Assembly: GCA_913774355.1 (NCBI GenBank) | Contig: CAJYGB010000018.1 | Location: 248,001-312,000 of the forward strand | Reading direction: 5' to 3' | Origin: an uncultured Chryseobacterium sp. | GTDB taxonomy: Bacteria > Bacteroidota > Bacteroidia > Flavobacteriales > Weeksellaceae | DNA length: 64,000 nucleotides | The notes under the pieces: generated by a model | What the model saw: the letters and a program-made list of their open reading frames with translations, nothing else | Database searches by the model: none | What the model was told of the DNA's origin: nothing | Shown here: one piece after another, positions 8,588 through 16,356 of the stretch | How positions within the stretch are numbered: the stretch's first letter is position 1 | How the letters are laid out: each line of letters starts with the position of its first letter | Position numbers and translations under genes: made by a program

Positions 8588-9211
8588 ATGAAAGAATTTA
8601 CCATCGTCCGCGGATTATTCGATACTAGAAAACGGGCATTGATTATTGATGATGAACGGATAAGGTTTGAAAATAAAGACCTAAAAAACGATCTCTTTAC
8701 CGTGATCGACAAAAAAGACATTACGGGTATCCGCTATGGCATTCATTTTATTAACGGTTACCATTTCACCATAGGAAGAGAATATCTTATTTTTATCCGC
8801 TTAAGCTCGGGCAATGAACTCAGAATATCTTTCAAGCTTTTTTACGGAAGAAAACTCAAAGAAAAGCATCAGCTCTATGTGGAGATTGTTGATGCGTTAT
8901 GGGACTGTTTTTTCAATGATATTCTGGATCAATATGACAGAAAGCTTGAAAATAGTGAAGTACTGACGATCGCAGGCATTGAAATTGCTGGGGATAGAAT
9001 TAAATTTAACGGAAGCGAAATCCTGTTTAAAGAACTTGAGCTCAAACGATATTACCATTATTTTATGGTGTTTTCCAAAAAGAATCCACATCTTAATAAA
9101 ATGCTGTATTATCTGAAAGACCAGGATGCCGTGATCTTACTCAATATACTAAACAATATTATTAAAAATGAGCGACTTAGAGCAAAAGAAATTTCCGATA
9201 GGACGGTTTGA
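8588..9211 (+). CDS. Protein of unknown function, first gene of the YfiT/YtxJ operon
   Basis: 207 residues from ATG 8588 (MKEFTIVRG); a GTG 15 bp upstream is less likely. I recognise no domain. The first ~110 residues are predicted beta-rich and alternate hydrophobic and charged residues (FTIGREYLIFIRLSSGNELRI), somewhat like a pleckstrin-homology-type sheet. The rest is helical, ending in KNERLRAKEISDRTV. There is no signal peptide or membrane segment, so it is probably cytoplasmic. Its 3' end overlaps the DinB/YfiT gene by 44 bp, pointing to co-transcription and perhaps translational coupling. Confidence 0.6.
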   Translation: MKEFTIVRGLFDTRKRALIIDDERIRFENKDLKNDLFTVIDKKDITGIRYGIHFINGYHFTIGREYLIFIRLSSGNELRISFKLFYGRKLKEKHQLYVEIVDALWDCFFNDILDQYDRKLENSEVLTIAGIEIAGDRIKFNGSEILFKELELKRYYHYFMVFSKKNPHLNKMLYYLKDQDAVILLNILNNIIKNERLRAKEISDRTV

Positions 9212-9704
9212 AGAACCCGGAAATATCTGCGATATCAAACTTGACGAATACATCAAAGTCATCAGGGATTTTCCTGGAAAGTTGAAAAACCTGATCGAAC
9301 ATTTTACCGACGATCAGCTGGACACGCAGTACCGGGAAGGCGGCTGGACAGTACGCCAGGTCGTAAATCATCTGGCAGACAGCCATATCAACAGTTTTAT
9401 GCGTCTGAAACTTGCTCTTACTGAAGAAAATCCTACCATTAAGCCTTATGATGAGGCAAAATGGGCAGAGCTTCAGGACAGCCTGAGCATGCCCGTAAAA
9501 CCCGCTATGAGAATGCTGAAAGGAACACATCAGCGGTGGACCGTATTGCTGAAAAGCATGACCAACAGGCATTTTGAAAGAACCTTTCATCACCCCGAAC
9601 ACAATAGAAATTATAATCTGCGAAGCTATTTGGCCCTGTATGCCTGGCACTGCAACCATCACTTCGCGCATATCGAAAACCTGAAGAAAGAAAAAGGTTG
9701 GTAA
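9168..9704 (+). CDS. YfiT/BstA-type DinB-fold metal-dependent transferase
   Basis: 178 residues, close to Bacillus YfiT in length. The N-terminal FPIGRFEEPGNI matches the family signature. Likely metal ligands are His68 (VVNHLADSH) and His161/His165 (WHCNHHFAHI), the DinB His triad. YfiT proteins are linked to bacillithiol-S-transferase activity on electrophiles. The downstream YtxJ gene supports a bacillithiol context. It overlaps both its upstream neighbour and the DUF1569 gene, so it is part of one operon. The substrate is unknown. Confidence 0.85.
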   Translation: MSDLEQKKFPIGRFEEPGNICDIKLDEYIKVIRDFPGKLKNLIEHFTDDQLDTQYREGGWTVRQVVNHLADSHINSFMRLKLALTEENPTIKPYDEAKWAELQDSLSMPVKPAMRMLKGTHQRWTVLLKSMTNRHFERTFHHPEHNRNYNLRSYLALYAWHCNHHFAHIENLKKEKGW

Positions 9705-10159
9705 AAAAAAGTTTACATCACCCAACAGATTTTAAGGAAATCAAAATCAGGATTTCCCGTCTTCATAAAAATTCCCCGGCAAAATGGGGAAAAATGGATG
9801 TATGCCAGATGATGAGGCATTGTAGCTGTGTCCTGCAGGTACCTCAGAATAAACTTACGCTGCCTCCGATCAACAAGGTGTTCCGAATGATCGGAACTGC
9901 CACCAAAATAGAAATGCAGCTTTTCAATAACGGAATTCCGCGAAATATGCCTACTTTTCAAAAACTTATTATTAATTTTGAATGTGATTTCGATGAAGAA
10001 AAACAAAATCTCCTGAAAACACTTGATGATTACCTGATGTATTTCAAAAACGGCAGCCTGCCGGATCATCACGTGCTCTTCGGAAAGATGGGAGAAAAGG
10101 ACTGGGGCTTTTTGGAATATAAACATCTTGATCATCATTTAAAACAGTTTGACGTATGA
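9698..10159 (+). CDS. DUF1569 family protein (DinB-like fold)
   Basis: 153 residues. The segment SPAKWGKMDVCQMMRHC near residue 30-46 and the C-terminal YKHLDHHLKQF carry the conserved histidines of DUF1569, a small family with a DinB-like four-helix fold and a probable metal site. The function is not established. The start overlaps the YfiT gene by 7 bp and the end overlaps YtxJ by 4 bp, so a shared function in thiol or electrophile handling is a reasonable inference. Confidence 0.75.
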   Translation: MVKKSLHHPTDFKEIKIRISRLHKNSPAKWGKMDVCQMMRHCSCVLQVPQNKLTLPPINKVFRMIGTATKIEMQLFNNGIPRNMPTFQKLIINFECDFDEEKQNLLKTLDDYLMYFKNGSLPDHHVLFGKMGEKDWGFLEYKHLDHHLKQFDV

Positions 10160-10533
10160 GTTTTTTTGATAAAATATTTGGCGGAAAGGAAAATGCTCCG
10201 GAGCAGAAATCTTTCTGGAAAAAAATAGAATCCGAGCAGGATCTGCAAAAAGCCATTGATCGTTCTTTCGATCATCCGGTAGCCATTTTTAAGCATTCTA
10301 CCAGCTGCTTTATCAGTAAAACAGTGCTTCGGAATTTTGAAAAGGGAATGGAAAATTTTACCGGCAAAACAGATCTATACTATCTGGATCTCTTGGCTTA
10401 CCGGCCGCTTTCCAACAGGATTGCAGATGATCTGGGAGTTACCCACCAGAGTCCGCAGCTGATCGTGATTGAAAACGGAAAGGCGGTCAACAACGCTTCT
10501 CACCAAAATATTTCGGTAGATCAACTTTTGTGA
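10156..10533 (+). CDS. ytxJ: Bacillithiol-system redox protein YtxJ
   Basis: 125 residues, a thioredoxin-like monocysteine protein. The N-terminus MSFFDKIFGG and the active-site segment FKHSTSCFISKTVLRNFE match YtxJ, where HSTxC carries the single reactive cysteine used to remove bacillithiol from mixed disulfides. The segment HQSPQLIVIENGK supplies the cis-proline loop. It is expected in the cytoplasm. It is overlapped by DUF1569 upstream and by the Crp/Fnr gene downstream (1 bp). Confidence 0.85.
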   Translation: MSFFDKIFGGKENAPEQKSFWKKIESEQDLQKAIDRSFDHPVAIFKHSTSCFISKTVLRNFEKGMENFTGKTDLYYLDLLAYRPLSNRIADDLGVTHQSPQLIVIENGKAVNNASHQNISVDQLL

Positions 10534-11129
10534 TGAAAAATATAAACAATTACCTGGCTAAGGTGCTTAATGTTCCTTTAGAAAAAGTCAACATGTGCAG
10601 CCTGTACTATGAAGCCAAAAAAATACATAAAAACCAGTTTCTCTTACAGTACGGTGAAATCTGCCGATATATTTACTTTGTAGAAAAAGGCCTGCTTAAA
10701 ATGTATTCCATCGATAAGAACGGAAAAGAACACATCATCCAGTTTGCCCCCGAAAGCTGGCTGATTTCCGACCGCAGCAGTCTTTATTTCAATGAAAAAT
10801 CAGTCTATTATATTGAAGCGGTTGAAGATTCGGAAATTCTCATGCTGCCCCCGGATTTTATCAATAAGCTGATCGAAGGGTTTCCGAACAGTCTTGAACA
10901 GAGCGACATCCTTCTGCAGAAACATATCAAAAGTCTTCAGGACAGGATCAATTCTTTGCTGGCCGAAACCGCGGAAGAAAGATATATGAAATTTATCAAA
11001 ATGTATCCGGACCTGCTGCTGAGGGTTCCACAGTGGATGATTGCGTCCTATTTAGGAATAACCCCTGAAAGTCTGAGCCGGGTAAGAAAAGAGCTGGCAA
11101 GAAAAAAATTTGTCCCCAATAGCAAGTAG
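10533..11129 (+). CDS. Crp/Fnr family transcriptional regulator
   Basis: 198 residues from ATG 10533, which overlaps the YtxJ stop by one base. A cyclic-nucleotide-binding-like barrel (~25-110, FVEKGLLKMYSIDKNGKEH) is followed by a winged helix with the recognition segment WMIASYLGITPESLSRVRKELA. It has no FNR-type cysteine cluster. It differs clearly from the two Crp paralogs 1-2 kb downstream. As last gene of the thiol operon it may sense a redox or electrophile signal, but the ligand is unknown. Confidence 0.88.
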   Translation: MKNINNYLAKVLNVPLEKVNMCSLYYEAKKIHKNQFLLQYGEICRYIYFVEKGLLKMYSIDKNGKEHIIQFAPESWLISDRSSLYFNEKSVYYIEAVEDSEILMLPPDFINKLIEGFPNSLEQSDILLQKHIKSLQDRINSLLAETAEERYMKFIKMYPDLLLRVPQWMIASYLGITPESLSRVRKELARKKFVPNSK

Positions 11130-11168
11130 CTATTGCTACAAGAACACCCGCTTACTATCATTAATAAA

Positions 11169-11199
11169 AAGTCTGTTTTTACAGGCTTTTGTCTTTTCT
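11169..11199 (+). terminator. Intrinsic terminator after the YtxJ/Crp operon
   Basis: The stem AAGTCTGT / ACAGGCTT (11169-11176, 11181-11188, one G-U pair) is followed by TTGTCTTTTC. A second small hairpin, CAATAGC / GCTATTG, sits across the stop codon at 11117-11135. Confidence 0.7.
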
Positions 11200-11277
11200 A
11201 CGCTTCATTAGTATTCTAATTTTTGCTTCAACTTATTTACAATCACATCACTTAACTCAGCGTCCCGATGAAAATCT

Positions 11278-11322
11278 ATGATTATAGTCATAAAAACTTA
11301 ACATAATAATTGTATAATTTTG
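11278..11322 (+). promoter_or_regulatory. Palindromic operator plus -7 element (copy 1 of 3)
   Basis: The palindrome ATGATTATAGTCAT (11278-11291), followed by an A-run, precedes TATAATTTTG containing the -7 element TAATTTTG (11315-11322). The operator-to-(-7) spacing is 23 bp, and no TTG occurs in the -33 region. This is the architecture seen at 13155 and 29663. The operator would be centred near -42, a class II activator position. It drives the small lipoprotein gene. Confidence 0.75.
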
Positions 11323-11349
11323 AATTCACACCACTTAAAATATAATATT

Positions 11350-11559
11350 ATGAAATCTGTATTAGCATTTGCAGTCTTGGGAATTGCTGTCCTGAGCTGT
11401 GAAAAAAAAGAAACTTCTCCTCCGCCCGACACACCGGATCCGATGGAGATTAGCGATAAAACTTCGGCAGCACCGATGTCATCAGACAGTCTTCCTGCAA
11501 CAGACACGACATCCGCTCCGGGCAATATAAAAAGCGATACCACCAGAATATCACGATAA
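11350..11559 (+). CDS. Small lipoprotein, unknown function
   Basis: 69 residues from ATG 11350. A hydrophobic N-terminus with lipobox AVLSC gives a lipidated Cys at residue 17. It is followed by a charged and Pro/Ser/Thr/Asp-rich tail (KKETSPPPDTPDP) with no hydrophobic core, so it is a membrane-anchored, probably disordered peptide. An in-frame ATG 30 bp upstream sits next to the -7 element and is unlikely to be the start. It is the first target of the palindromic promoter. There is no recognisable family. Confidence 0.7.
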   Translation: MKSVLAFAVLGIAVLSCEKKETSPPPDTPDPMEISDKTSAAPMSSDSLPATDTTSAPGNIKSDTTRISR

Positions 11560-11861
11560 ATTCACAGCGAAATTTAAAGACCCGCTTTATATAATCCGGG
11601 TAATGTTTATGACGGGATTTTATTTCTGAAAAAGAAACGAATCCGGCCATAAAATAATTGCAAAATTAATACGATTAAAATTTCCGGTAAATTCATCTTA
11701 AAGATTAAATATTAGATGCTAGATGTTCGATGATGCGATTGAATTACATTATCTGACGGTATATAGCAGTGTTTACTATTTACATTCATCATTTACTTAC
11801 TTTCCAATTTTACTTTTACTAAGGATGCTTGAAATTACTAGAAACACTAAAACAGCTACAT
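11560..11861. other. Intergenic spacer, no gene seen
   Basis: 302 bp of AT-rich DNA between the small lipoprotein and the first Crp paralog. I see only a weak ACCCG / CGGGT pairing (about 11580-11603). A copy of the palindromic operator is not present here. Confidence 0.5.
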
Positions 11862-12458
11862 ATGATCATCAAGGAAGAAATCCTGTATTCTGCAGGATCC
11901 ACCATAAAACAATACAAACCGGCTGAAATTATTTTCAGTGAAGGAGATCCGCCCAATTATTATTATCAGATAACCACGGGAGAGGTCAAGCTTAATAATT
12001 ACAACGACGAAGGAAAGGAGATTATACAGACCCTACTTGAAGATGGGCAGAGCATCGGGGAATCCTTTCTTTTTATGGATAAACTTTATCCCATCAATGC
12101 CATTGCATTGACTCACTGTAAAGTTCTCAAACTTCCGAAAAATAACTTCTTCGAATTGCTTAAGGAATATCCGGAAATTTGTTTTGATATGAACAGACTG
12201 CTTTCCCAGAGACTTTACTTTAAAATCATCATGGCGCAGAACCTATGTTCACAAAGTCCTACGGCAAAGCTAAGGGTCCTGATGGATTACCTTAAAAGCT
12301 CTCAGGAAGAACAGGCACCCTATTCTTTTATGATTCCCCTTACACGTCAGCAGATGGCGAGCTTTACGGGATTGTGTGTAGAAACAGCTATTCGGACCAT
12401 CAAAACAATGGAACGCAACAAGATTGTTAAAATAAAAGACCGCAAGATTCTATATTAA
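11862..12458 (+). CDS. Crp/Fnr family regulator, paralog A
   Basis: 198 residues from ATG 11862 (MIIKEEILYSAG); the frame is open to a TTG 33 bp upstream. An effector barrel (YYYQITTGEVKLNNYNDEGKE) is followed by a winged helix with LTRQQMASFTGLCVETAIRTIKTME. The E-T-x-I-R recognition helix keeps the Glu and Arg that read TGA half-sites in Crp/Fnr proteins. The phosphate-binding Arg-Ser of cAMP-binding CRP is absent (LYPINAIAL), and there is no N-terminal Fe-S cysteine cluster, so the effector is unknown. It is very similar to the next gene and lies between two copies of a TGA-N6-TCA palindrome. Confidence 0.88.
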   Translation: MIIKEEILYSAGSTIKQYKPAEIIFSEGDPPNYYYQITTGEVKLNNYNDEGKEIIQTLLEDGQSIGESFLFMDKLYPINAIALTHCKVLKLPKNNFFELLKEYPEICFDMNRLLSQRLYFKIIMAQNLCSQSPTAKLRVLMDYLKSSQEEQAPYSFMIPLTRQQMASFTGLCVETAIRTIKTMERNKIVKIKDRKILY

Positions 12459-12517
12459 TTTTTTTTTAGGACGGAGGCTCATGGTCTTTTTTTTGATGCA
12501 AATCTGAAAAAAAAGAT

Positions 12518-13132
12518 ATGAAAACAATAAGCTGTATGAATATCGATCCTGATCTCCTGTATTCTTACGGAGGTGAAGATAAATATTATAAAAAAGGAGA
12601 TATTATCTATAAGGAAGGAGACCATGCGCTTTATTATTATCAGATCGTAAAAGGGAAAATAAAGCAGAACAACTACAATGAGGAAGGAAAAGAATTCATC
12701 CAGAATATACTGGGAGACCATCAGAGTTTTGGGGATCCGATGCTGTTCCTTGAAAAATTTTACGTGATGAATGCGGTTGCACTTACCGCAGTGGATCTGA
12801 TCAGGGTTCCCAAAAAGAAGTTTATCGAACTTCTGAAAAAAAATCCGAAGCTTTCCCTGGAAATGAATGCCTGCCTTTCGCAGAGACTTTATTTTAAAGC
12901 CATTATGCTACAGAATCTGTCTTCTCCAAATCCTCTTTTAAGACTGCATGGGCTGCTTAACTATCTTAAAAGTTACCATGATGGAGATTGTGACCACTGT
13001 TTTCATGTGGAACTTACCAGACAGCAGATTGCAAATCTTACCGGTTTACGGGTAGAAACCGTAATCAGAACCCTTAAAAAAATGGAAAAGGAAGGGATTA
13101 TTAAAATGGAAAACCGTAAAATTTTATATTAA
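12518..13132 (+). CDS. Crp/Fnr family regulator, paralog B
   Basis: 204 residues. It is colinear with paralog A throughout (YYYQIVKGKIKQNNYNEEGKE versus YYYQITTGEVKLNNYNDEGKE, and an identical SQRLYFK). The HTH is LTRQQIANLTGLRVETVIRTLKKME. It likewise lacks the cAMP-contact Arg-Ser and FNR cysteines. It ends 22 bp before the second palindromic promoter, which faces downstream into the stress cluster. Recent tandem duplication of a regulator next to its probable target is the simplest reading. Confidence 0.88.
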   Translation: MKTISCMNIDPDLLYSYGGEDKYYKKGDIIYKEGDHALYYYQIVKGKIKQNNYNEEGKEFIQNILGDHQSFGDPMLFLEKFYVMNAVALTAVDLIRVPKKKFIELLKKNPKLSLEMNACLSQRLYFKAIMLQNLSSPNPLLRLHGLLNYLKSYHDGDCDHCFHVELTRQQIANLTGLRVETVIRTLKKMEKEGIIKMENRKILY

Positions 13133-13154
13133 TTCCGGATAATTTCAGATTAAC

Positions 13155-13198
13155 ATGACTATAGTCATAAAAAAGTGAATTATTCTATTGTAAATTTG
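13155..13198 (+). promoter_or_regulatory. Palindromic operator plus -7 element (copy 2 of 3)
   Basis: The perfect palindrome ATGACTATAGTCAT (13155-13168) followed by AAAAAA; the -7 element TAAATTTG is at 13191-13198, 22 bp later. No TTG is seen at -33. The transcript would begin near 13204 and carry a ~140-nt leader with a hairpin, GTTCCCGA / TCGGGGAAC (13227-13245), before the ATG at 13347. Confidence 0.8.
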
Positions 13199-13346
13199 AG
13201 TAAATAATTCATCCATATTTCTTTAAGTTCCCGATTTCGGGGAACCGATATTTTAATCTCTAACCGAAAACCAAAACTCATTGCTGTCTAATACTAGTTA
13301 CGGCCGGCAATACTTATCACTTAATATTAGCATAAAAAAAACAGTT

Positions 13347-13793
13347 ATGAACACCAGAAATTCAGGAAATCGCAGCAGAAGAACAAATTCCGATTCTTCA
13401 AGCAATCTTGAGGAAATCTATCAGCTAGGCACGGGTATAATGATGCCCAGAATGATGAAGATTATGATGATGACTTCTCGGAATATGAAGATTATTTTGA
13501 GGACGAAGATTACGATGATGGGGATTATGACGACATGAATACGACGACGACTATGATGATGGAGAAGATGACGATTATGACGACGAAGACGATAACCGAG
13601 GCCGTGGCAGAGGAAGCAGCAGCAGCGGAAACCAGCAAAGGGACAGCCAGGGAAGATTTACTTCGGGAGGCAACAGAGGGGCTTCCGTGGAGGATCAGGA
13701 AGAGGATCTAACTCCGGAAGGTCAGGTTTCGGTGGAGGAAGAGGAAGGTCCTCATCCTCAGGAAACGGAAACTCAGGAAGAGGTTTTGCATCG
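13347..13793 (+). pseudogene. Broken acidic/glycine-rich KGG-type stress protein
   Basis: Reading begins at ATG 13347 (MNTRNSGNRSRRTNSDSSSN). Following the coding pattern requires frame changes near 13435, near 13536 and at a GGGG run (13678-13681). The restored product has an Asp/Glu/Tyr-rich block (DEDYDDDFSEYEDYFEDE), then RDSQGRFTSGG, a Gly/Arg/Ser block, and finally GRGFASM, the opening of a KGG (stress-induced, GsiB-like) motif. At that point it runs directly into catalase C-terminal sequence, so the rest of the KGG gene is missing. It is first in line after the palindromic promoter. Confidence 0.7.
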
Positions 13794-14589
13794 ATGAGCC
13801 GGGAGCTTTTCTACAACAGCCAGTCGGCTTACGAAAAAATTCACCTGCAGAACGCATTGATTTTTGAATTTTCCAAAGTAAAGATTCCGTCGATCCGGGA
13901 AAGAATGGTTGGACAGCTGAACTTCATCAATAAGGAATTGGCTCAAAAAGTAGCCGCTAAAGTAGGAGTACAGGTAACGGAACTGGAATTTCCAAACCAA
14001 AGTCTTCCTGCGGACAGCAACTACCAGGATCTTCAGAGCGAAGAAAGAGAAGCCCACACCAAACTTTCCGCTGCCCTGAGTATGGATAATACCATCAAAA
14101 ATACCATCAAAGGCAGAAAGATCGGCTTTATTATAGCAAACGGCGTAAATGCATTAAACGTTCATGACCTTAAAACCAAACTGGAAGGTGAAGATGCCGT
14201 TGTGGAAATCATCGGCCCGAGTATGGCCCAGGTTACGACCAACGACGGATCAATGGTTACGCCGAAGCATTCCCTGACCAGCATTGCCAGCGTTGCTTTT
14301 GATGCCCTCTACATCGCTGCCGGGGAAGATTCCGTAAAAGAGCTTCTGATGGCAGATAATAAGCCCCCATGTGCTGAATTTCATCAATGAAGCTTATAAG
14401 CACTGTAAAGCTATTTATTTCGGGGAAGGATCGGAACCATTGTATATGAACAGCAATGTAAGCTTGAAAAAGCATATAGACCCTGCGATTGTATCATGGG
14501 AAGATGAAACACCGGACAATAAATTTATCGATGCCATCGCACAGCACAGAGTCTGGTATCTTGAACTGGAAAGAAATACACAGGACTGA
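13794..14589 (+). pseudogene. katE: Remnant of large-subunit (HPII-type) catalase, C-terminal part only
   Basis: About 265 residues match the end of clade-2 large catalases: the last helical part of the catalase core (ELFYNSQSAYEKIHLQNALIFEFSKVKIPSIRERM), followed by the DJ-1/PfpI-like flavodoxin-fold domain (GRKIGFIIANGVNALNVHDLKTKL). The heme-binding core of about 450-500 residues is absent. A one-base insertion in a C-run (14364-14368) splits the remainder; restoring it gives KPHVLNFINEAYKHCKAI. It cannot be a working catalase. The junction with the KGG sequence at ~13794 looks like a deletion endpoint. Confidence 0.8.
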
Positions 14590-14627
14590 TTAAACAACAC
14601 ATCTTACACCACTATAAATATTACATT

Positions 14628-15806
14628 ATGAAAGCTGCAGTTATTCATTCACCCGGAGTTATCACTTGCGATACCGTAGATGATCCTATCATTAAAGATT
14701 CACATGACATTATCCTTAAAGTAACGTCCACGGCGATTTGCGGAAGCGACCTTCACCTTTTTTCAGGCGGGATCCCCCAGGCAAGGCCAATGGTTTTGGG
14801 CCATGAATTCATGGGTATCGTGGAGGAAGTAGGACAGCGGATTACCAATTTAAAAGTAGGGGACAGGGTTGTGGTACCCTTCCCGGTTTCCTGCGGAAGC
14901 TGCTTCTTTTGCCAGCATGACCTTCCTACTGCCTGCGAGCACAGCAATCCCGATCACTATGGTCCCGAAGGCGGAATATTAACCGAGAAAGGCGGTGCCT
15001 TATTCGGTTACAGTGATCTTTATGGCGGCTATGACGGCGGACAGGCCCAATATGTAAGGGTTCCCTATGCTCATGTAGGTCCGAGAAAAGTTCCCGATCA
15101 CCTTACGGATGAACAGGTTTTATTCCTTACCGACATTTTCCCGACGGGTTATACCGGAGTGTTATGGGGCGAGCTGAAAGGCGGGGAAACAGTTGCCATC
15201 TTCGGAGCGGGTCCGGTAGGATCCATGGCTGCTAAAAGTGCCATCCTTAAAAATGCTAAAAAAGTTATCGTTGTCGATACCCAGCAGTACAGGCTGGACC
15301 AGATCAAAAGGCTCACCGGTTGCGATACCATCTTATGGGAAGATGCGGACAGCGTGGTGGAACAGATCAGGGATATGACGGACGGACGCGGAGCAGATGT
15401 CTGCATTGAAGCCGTAGGTTTTGAACCTGACAGAAATTTGATCGACCGTGCCAAAGCAGTTCTGAATTTCGAAAAAGGCTCTATTAAAGTCCTTGAAGCA
15501 TGTATGAGTGCCGTAAGAAGGGGCGGGATTGTTCCGATTTTAGGAGTTTATCCGGTAAATTACGATAATTTCAAACTTGGACAGATTTTTGATAAAGGTA
15601 TAACGATAAAAGGCGGACAGTGCAACGTCCATACCATCATCGATGAACTGATGGATTACGTACGGAACGGCAGAGTTACTTTAGAGGATATTATCACCCA
15701 TCGTCTCTCATTGGAAGATGTTTCTAAAGGTTACGAAATTTTCGATAAAAAGATAGACGACTGCGTAAAAGTAGTTCTTGACCCTTGGAAATCCTCTACG
15801 CTCTAG
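14628..15806 (+). CDS. Zinc-dependent alcohol dehydrogenase (formaldehyde-dehydrogenase-like)
   Basis: 392 residues, MDR family. Catalytic zinc ligands are visible in AICGSDLH and VLGHEFMG, and the structural-zinc cysteines are in SCGSCFFCQHDLPTACEH. The Rossmann motif is VAIFGAGPVGSMAA near residue 188. Overall similarity is to glutathione-independent formaldehyde/long-chain dehydrogenases, which oxidise small alcohols or aldehydes with NAD. It is intact, although the genes on both sides are mutated, and lies in the same direction as the stress cluster behind the palindromic promoter. Confidence 0.9.
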   Translation: MKAAVIHSPGVITCDTVDDPIIKDSHDIILKVTSTAICGSDLHLFSGGIPQARPMVLGHEFMGIVEEVGQRITNLKVGDRVVVPFPVSCGSCFFCQHDLPTACEHSNPDHYGPEGGILTEKGGALFGYSDLYGGYDGGQAQYVRVPYAHVGPRKVPDHLTDEQVLFLTDIFPTGYTGVLWGELKGGETVAIFGAGPVGSMAAKSAILKNAKKVIVVDTQQYRLDQIKRLTGCDTILWEDADSVVEQIRDMTDGRGADVCIEAVGFEPDRNLIDRAKAVLNFEKGSIKVLEACMSAVRRGGIVPILGVYPVNYDNFKLGQIFDKGITIKGGQCNVHTIIDELMDYVRNGRVTLEDIITHRLSLEDVSKGYEIFDKKIDDCVKVVLDPWKSSTL

Positions 15807-15842
15807 AGATTAAATACACACAAACACATAAATATTAAGATT

Positions 15843-16343
15843 ATGGAATTTCAAAAAAACCTCCTGGAATACATCAGCCAGTCGCTGATGACCACAGATG
15901 AAACGATTTCAGTGGTAGAAAGTGTTACATCAGGCTGCTTACAGTTAGCCTTTTCACAAATGCCCAATGCCTCCCTGTTTTACAAAGGAGGAATGACAAC
16001 CTATACCCTGGCAGAAAAAGTAAGACTGCTGAATGTAGACCGTGAAGAAGCCGAAGAGTGCGACTGCGTTTCCGAAAATATTGCTGAAACCATGGCTTTG
16101 AATGCGGCCAGGCTGTTTGAATCCGACTGGTCTATTGCTACAACGGGTTACTGTACACCCATCAGGAATTCTTCTTATAAAATTTTTGCCTACTTCTCTT
16201 TTTCATATAAAGGAGAAATCGTACTGACGAAAAAACTGGAACTCCATCCTAAAACCCAGGCCCTCAATGCCCAGCTGTATTATACCGAATTCATTTTAGG
16301 ATGTTTTAAAAGTGAGATCAATCAGCTTTTAATTTTAAAATAA
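15843..16343 (+). CDS. CinA C-terminal family protein (nicotinamide-nucleotide amidase-like)
   Basis: 166 residues corresponding to the CinA C-terminal (PncC) domain alone. ISVVESVTSGCLQLAF matches the TAESCTGG-type active-site region in position, but the usual Cys/Gly-Gly arrangement is altered (ESVTSGC). FYKGGMTTYTLAEKVRLLNV and SIATTGYCTP follow family positions. Standard PncC deamidates NMN; the altered motif and the stress-cluster setting make this a divergent paralog whose activity is uncertain. It is intact, 36 bp after the dehydrogenase. Confidence 0.8.
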   Translation: MEFQKNLLEYISQSLMTTDETISVVESVTSGCLQLAFSQMPNASLFYKGGMTTYTLAEKVRLLNVDREEAEECDCVSENIAETMALNAARLFESDWSIATTGYCTPIRNSSYKIFAYFSFSYKGEIVLTKKLELHPKTQALNAQLYYTEFILGCFKSEINQLLILK

Positions 16344-16356
16344 AAAGGAAATAAAC

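Noticed and set aside
13440..13600. Repetitive gat/gac-rich DNA that looks like a tandem repeat or CRISPR-like array
   Set aside because: It is low-complexity coding sequence for an Asp/Glu/Tyr-rich protein once frames are joined; there are no regular spacers.
13794..14390. Stand-alone DJ-1/PfpI-type protein starting at ATG 13794
   Set aside because: Its first ~60 residues are the end of a catalase core and its last residues are out of frame, so it is a catalase remnant.
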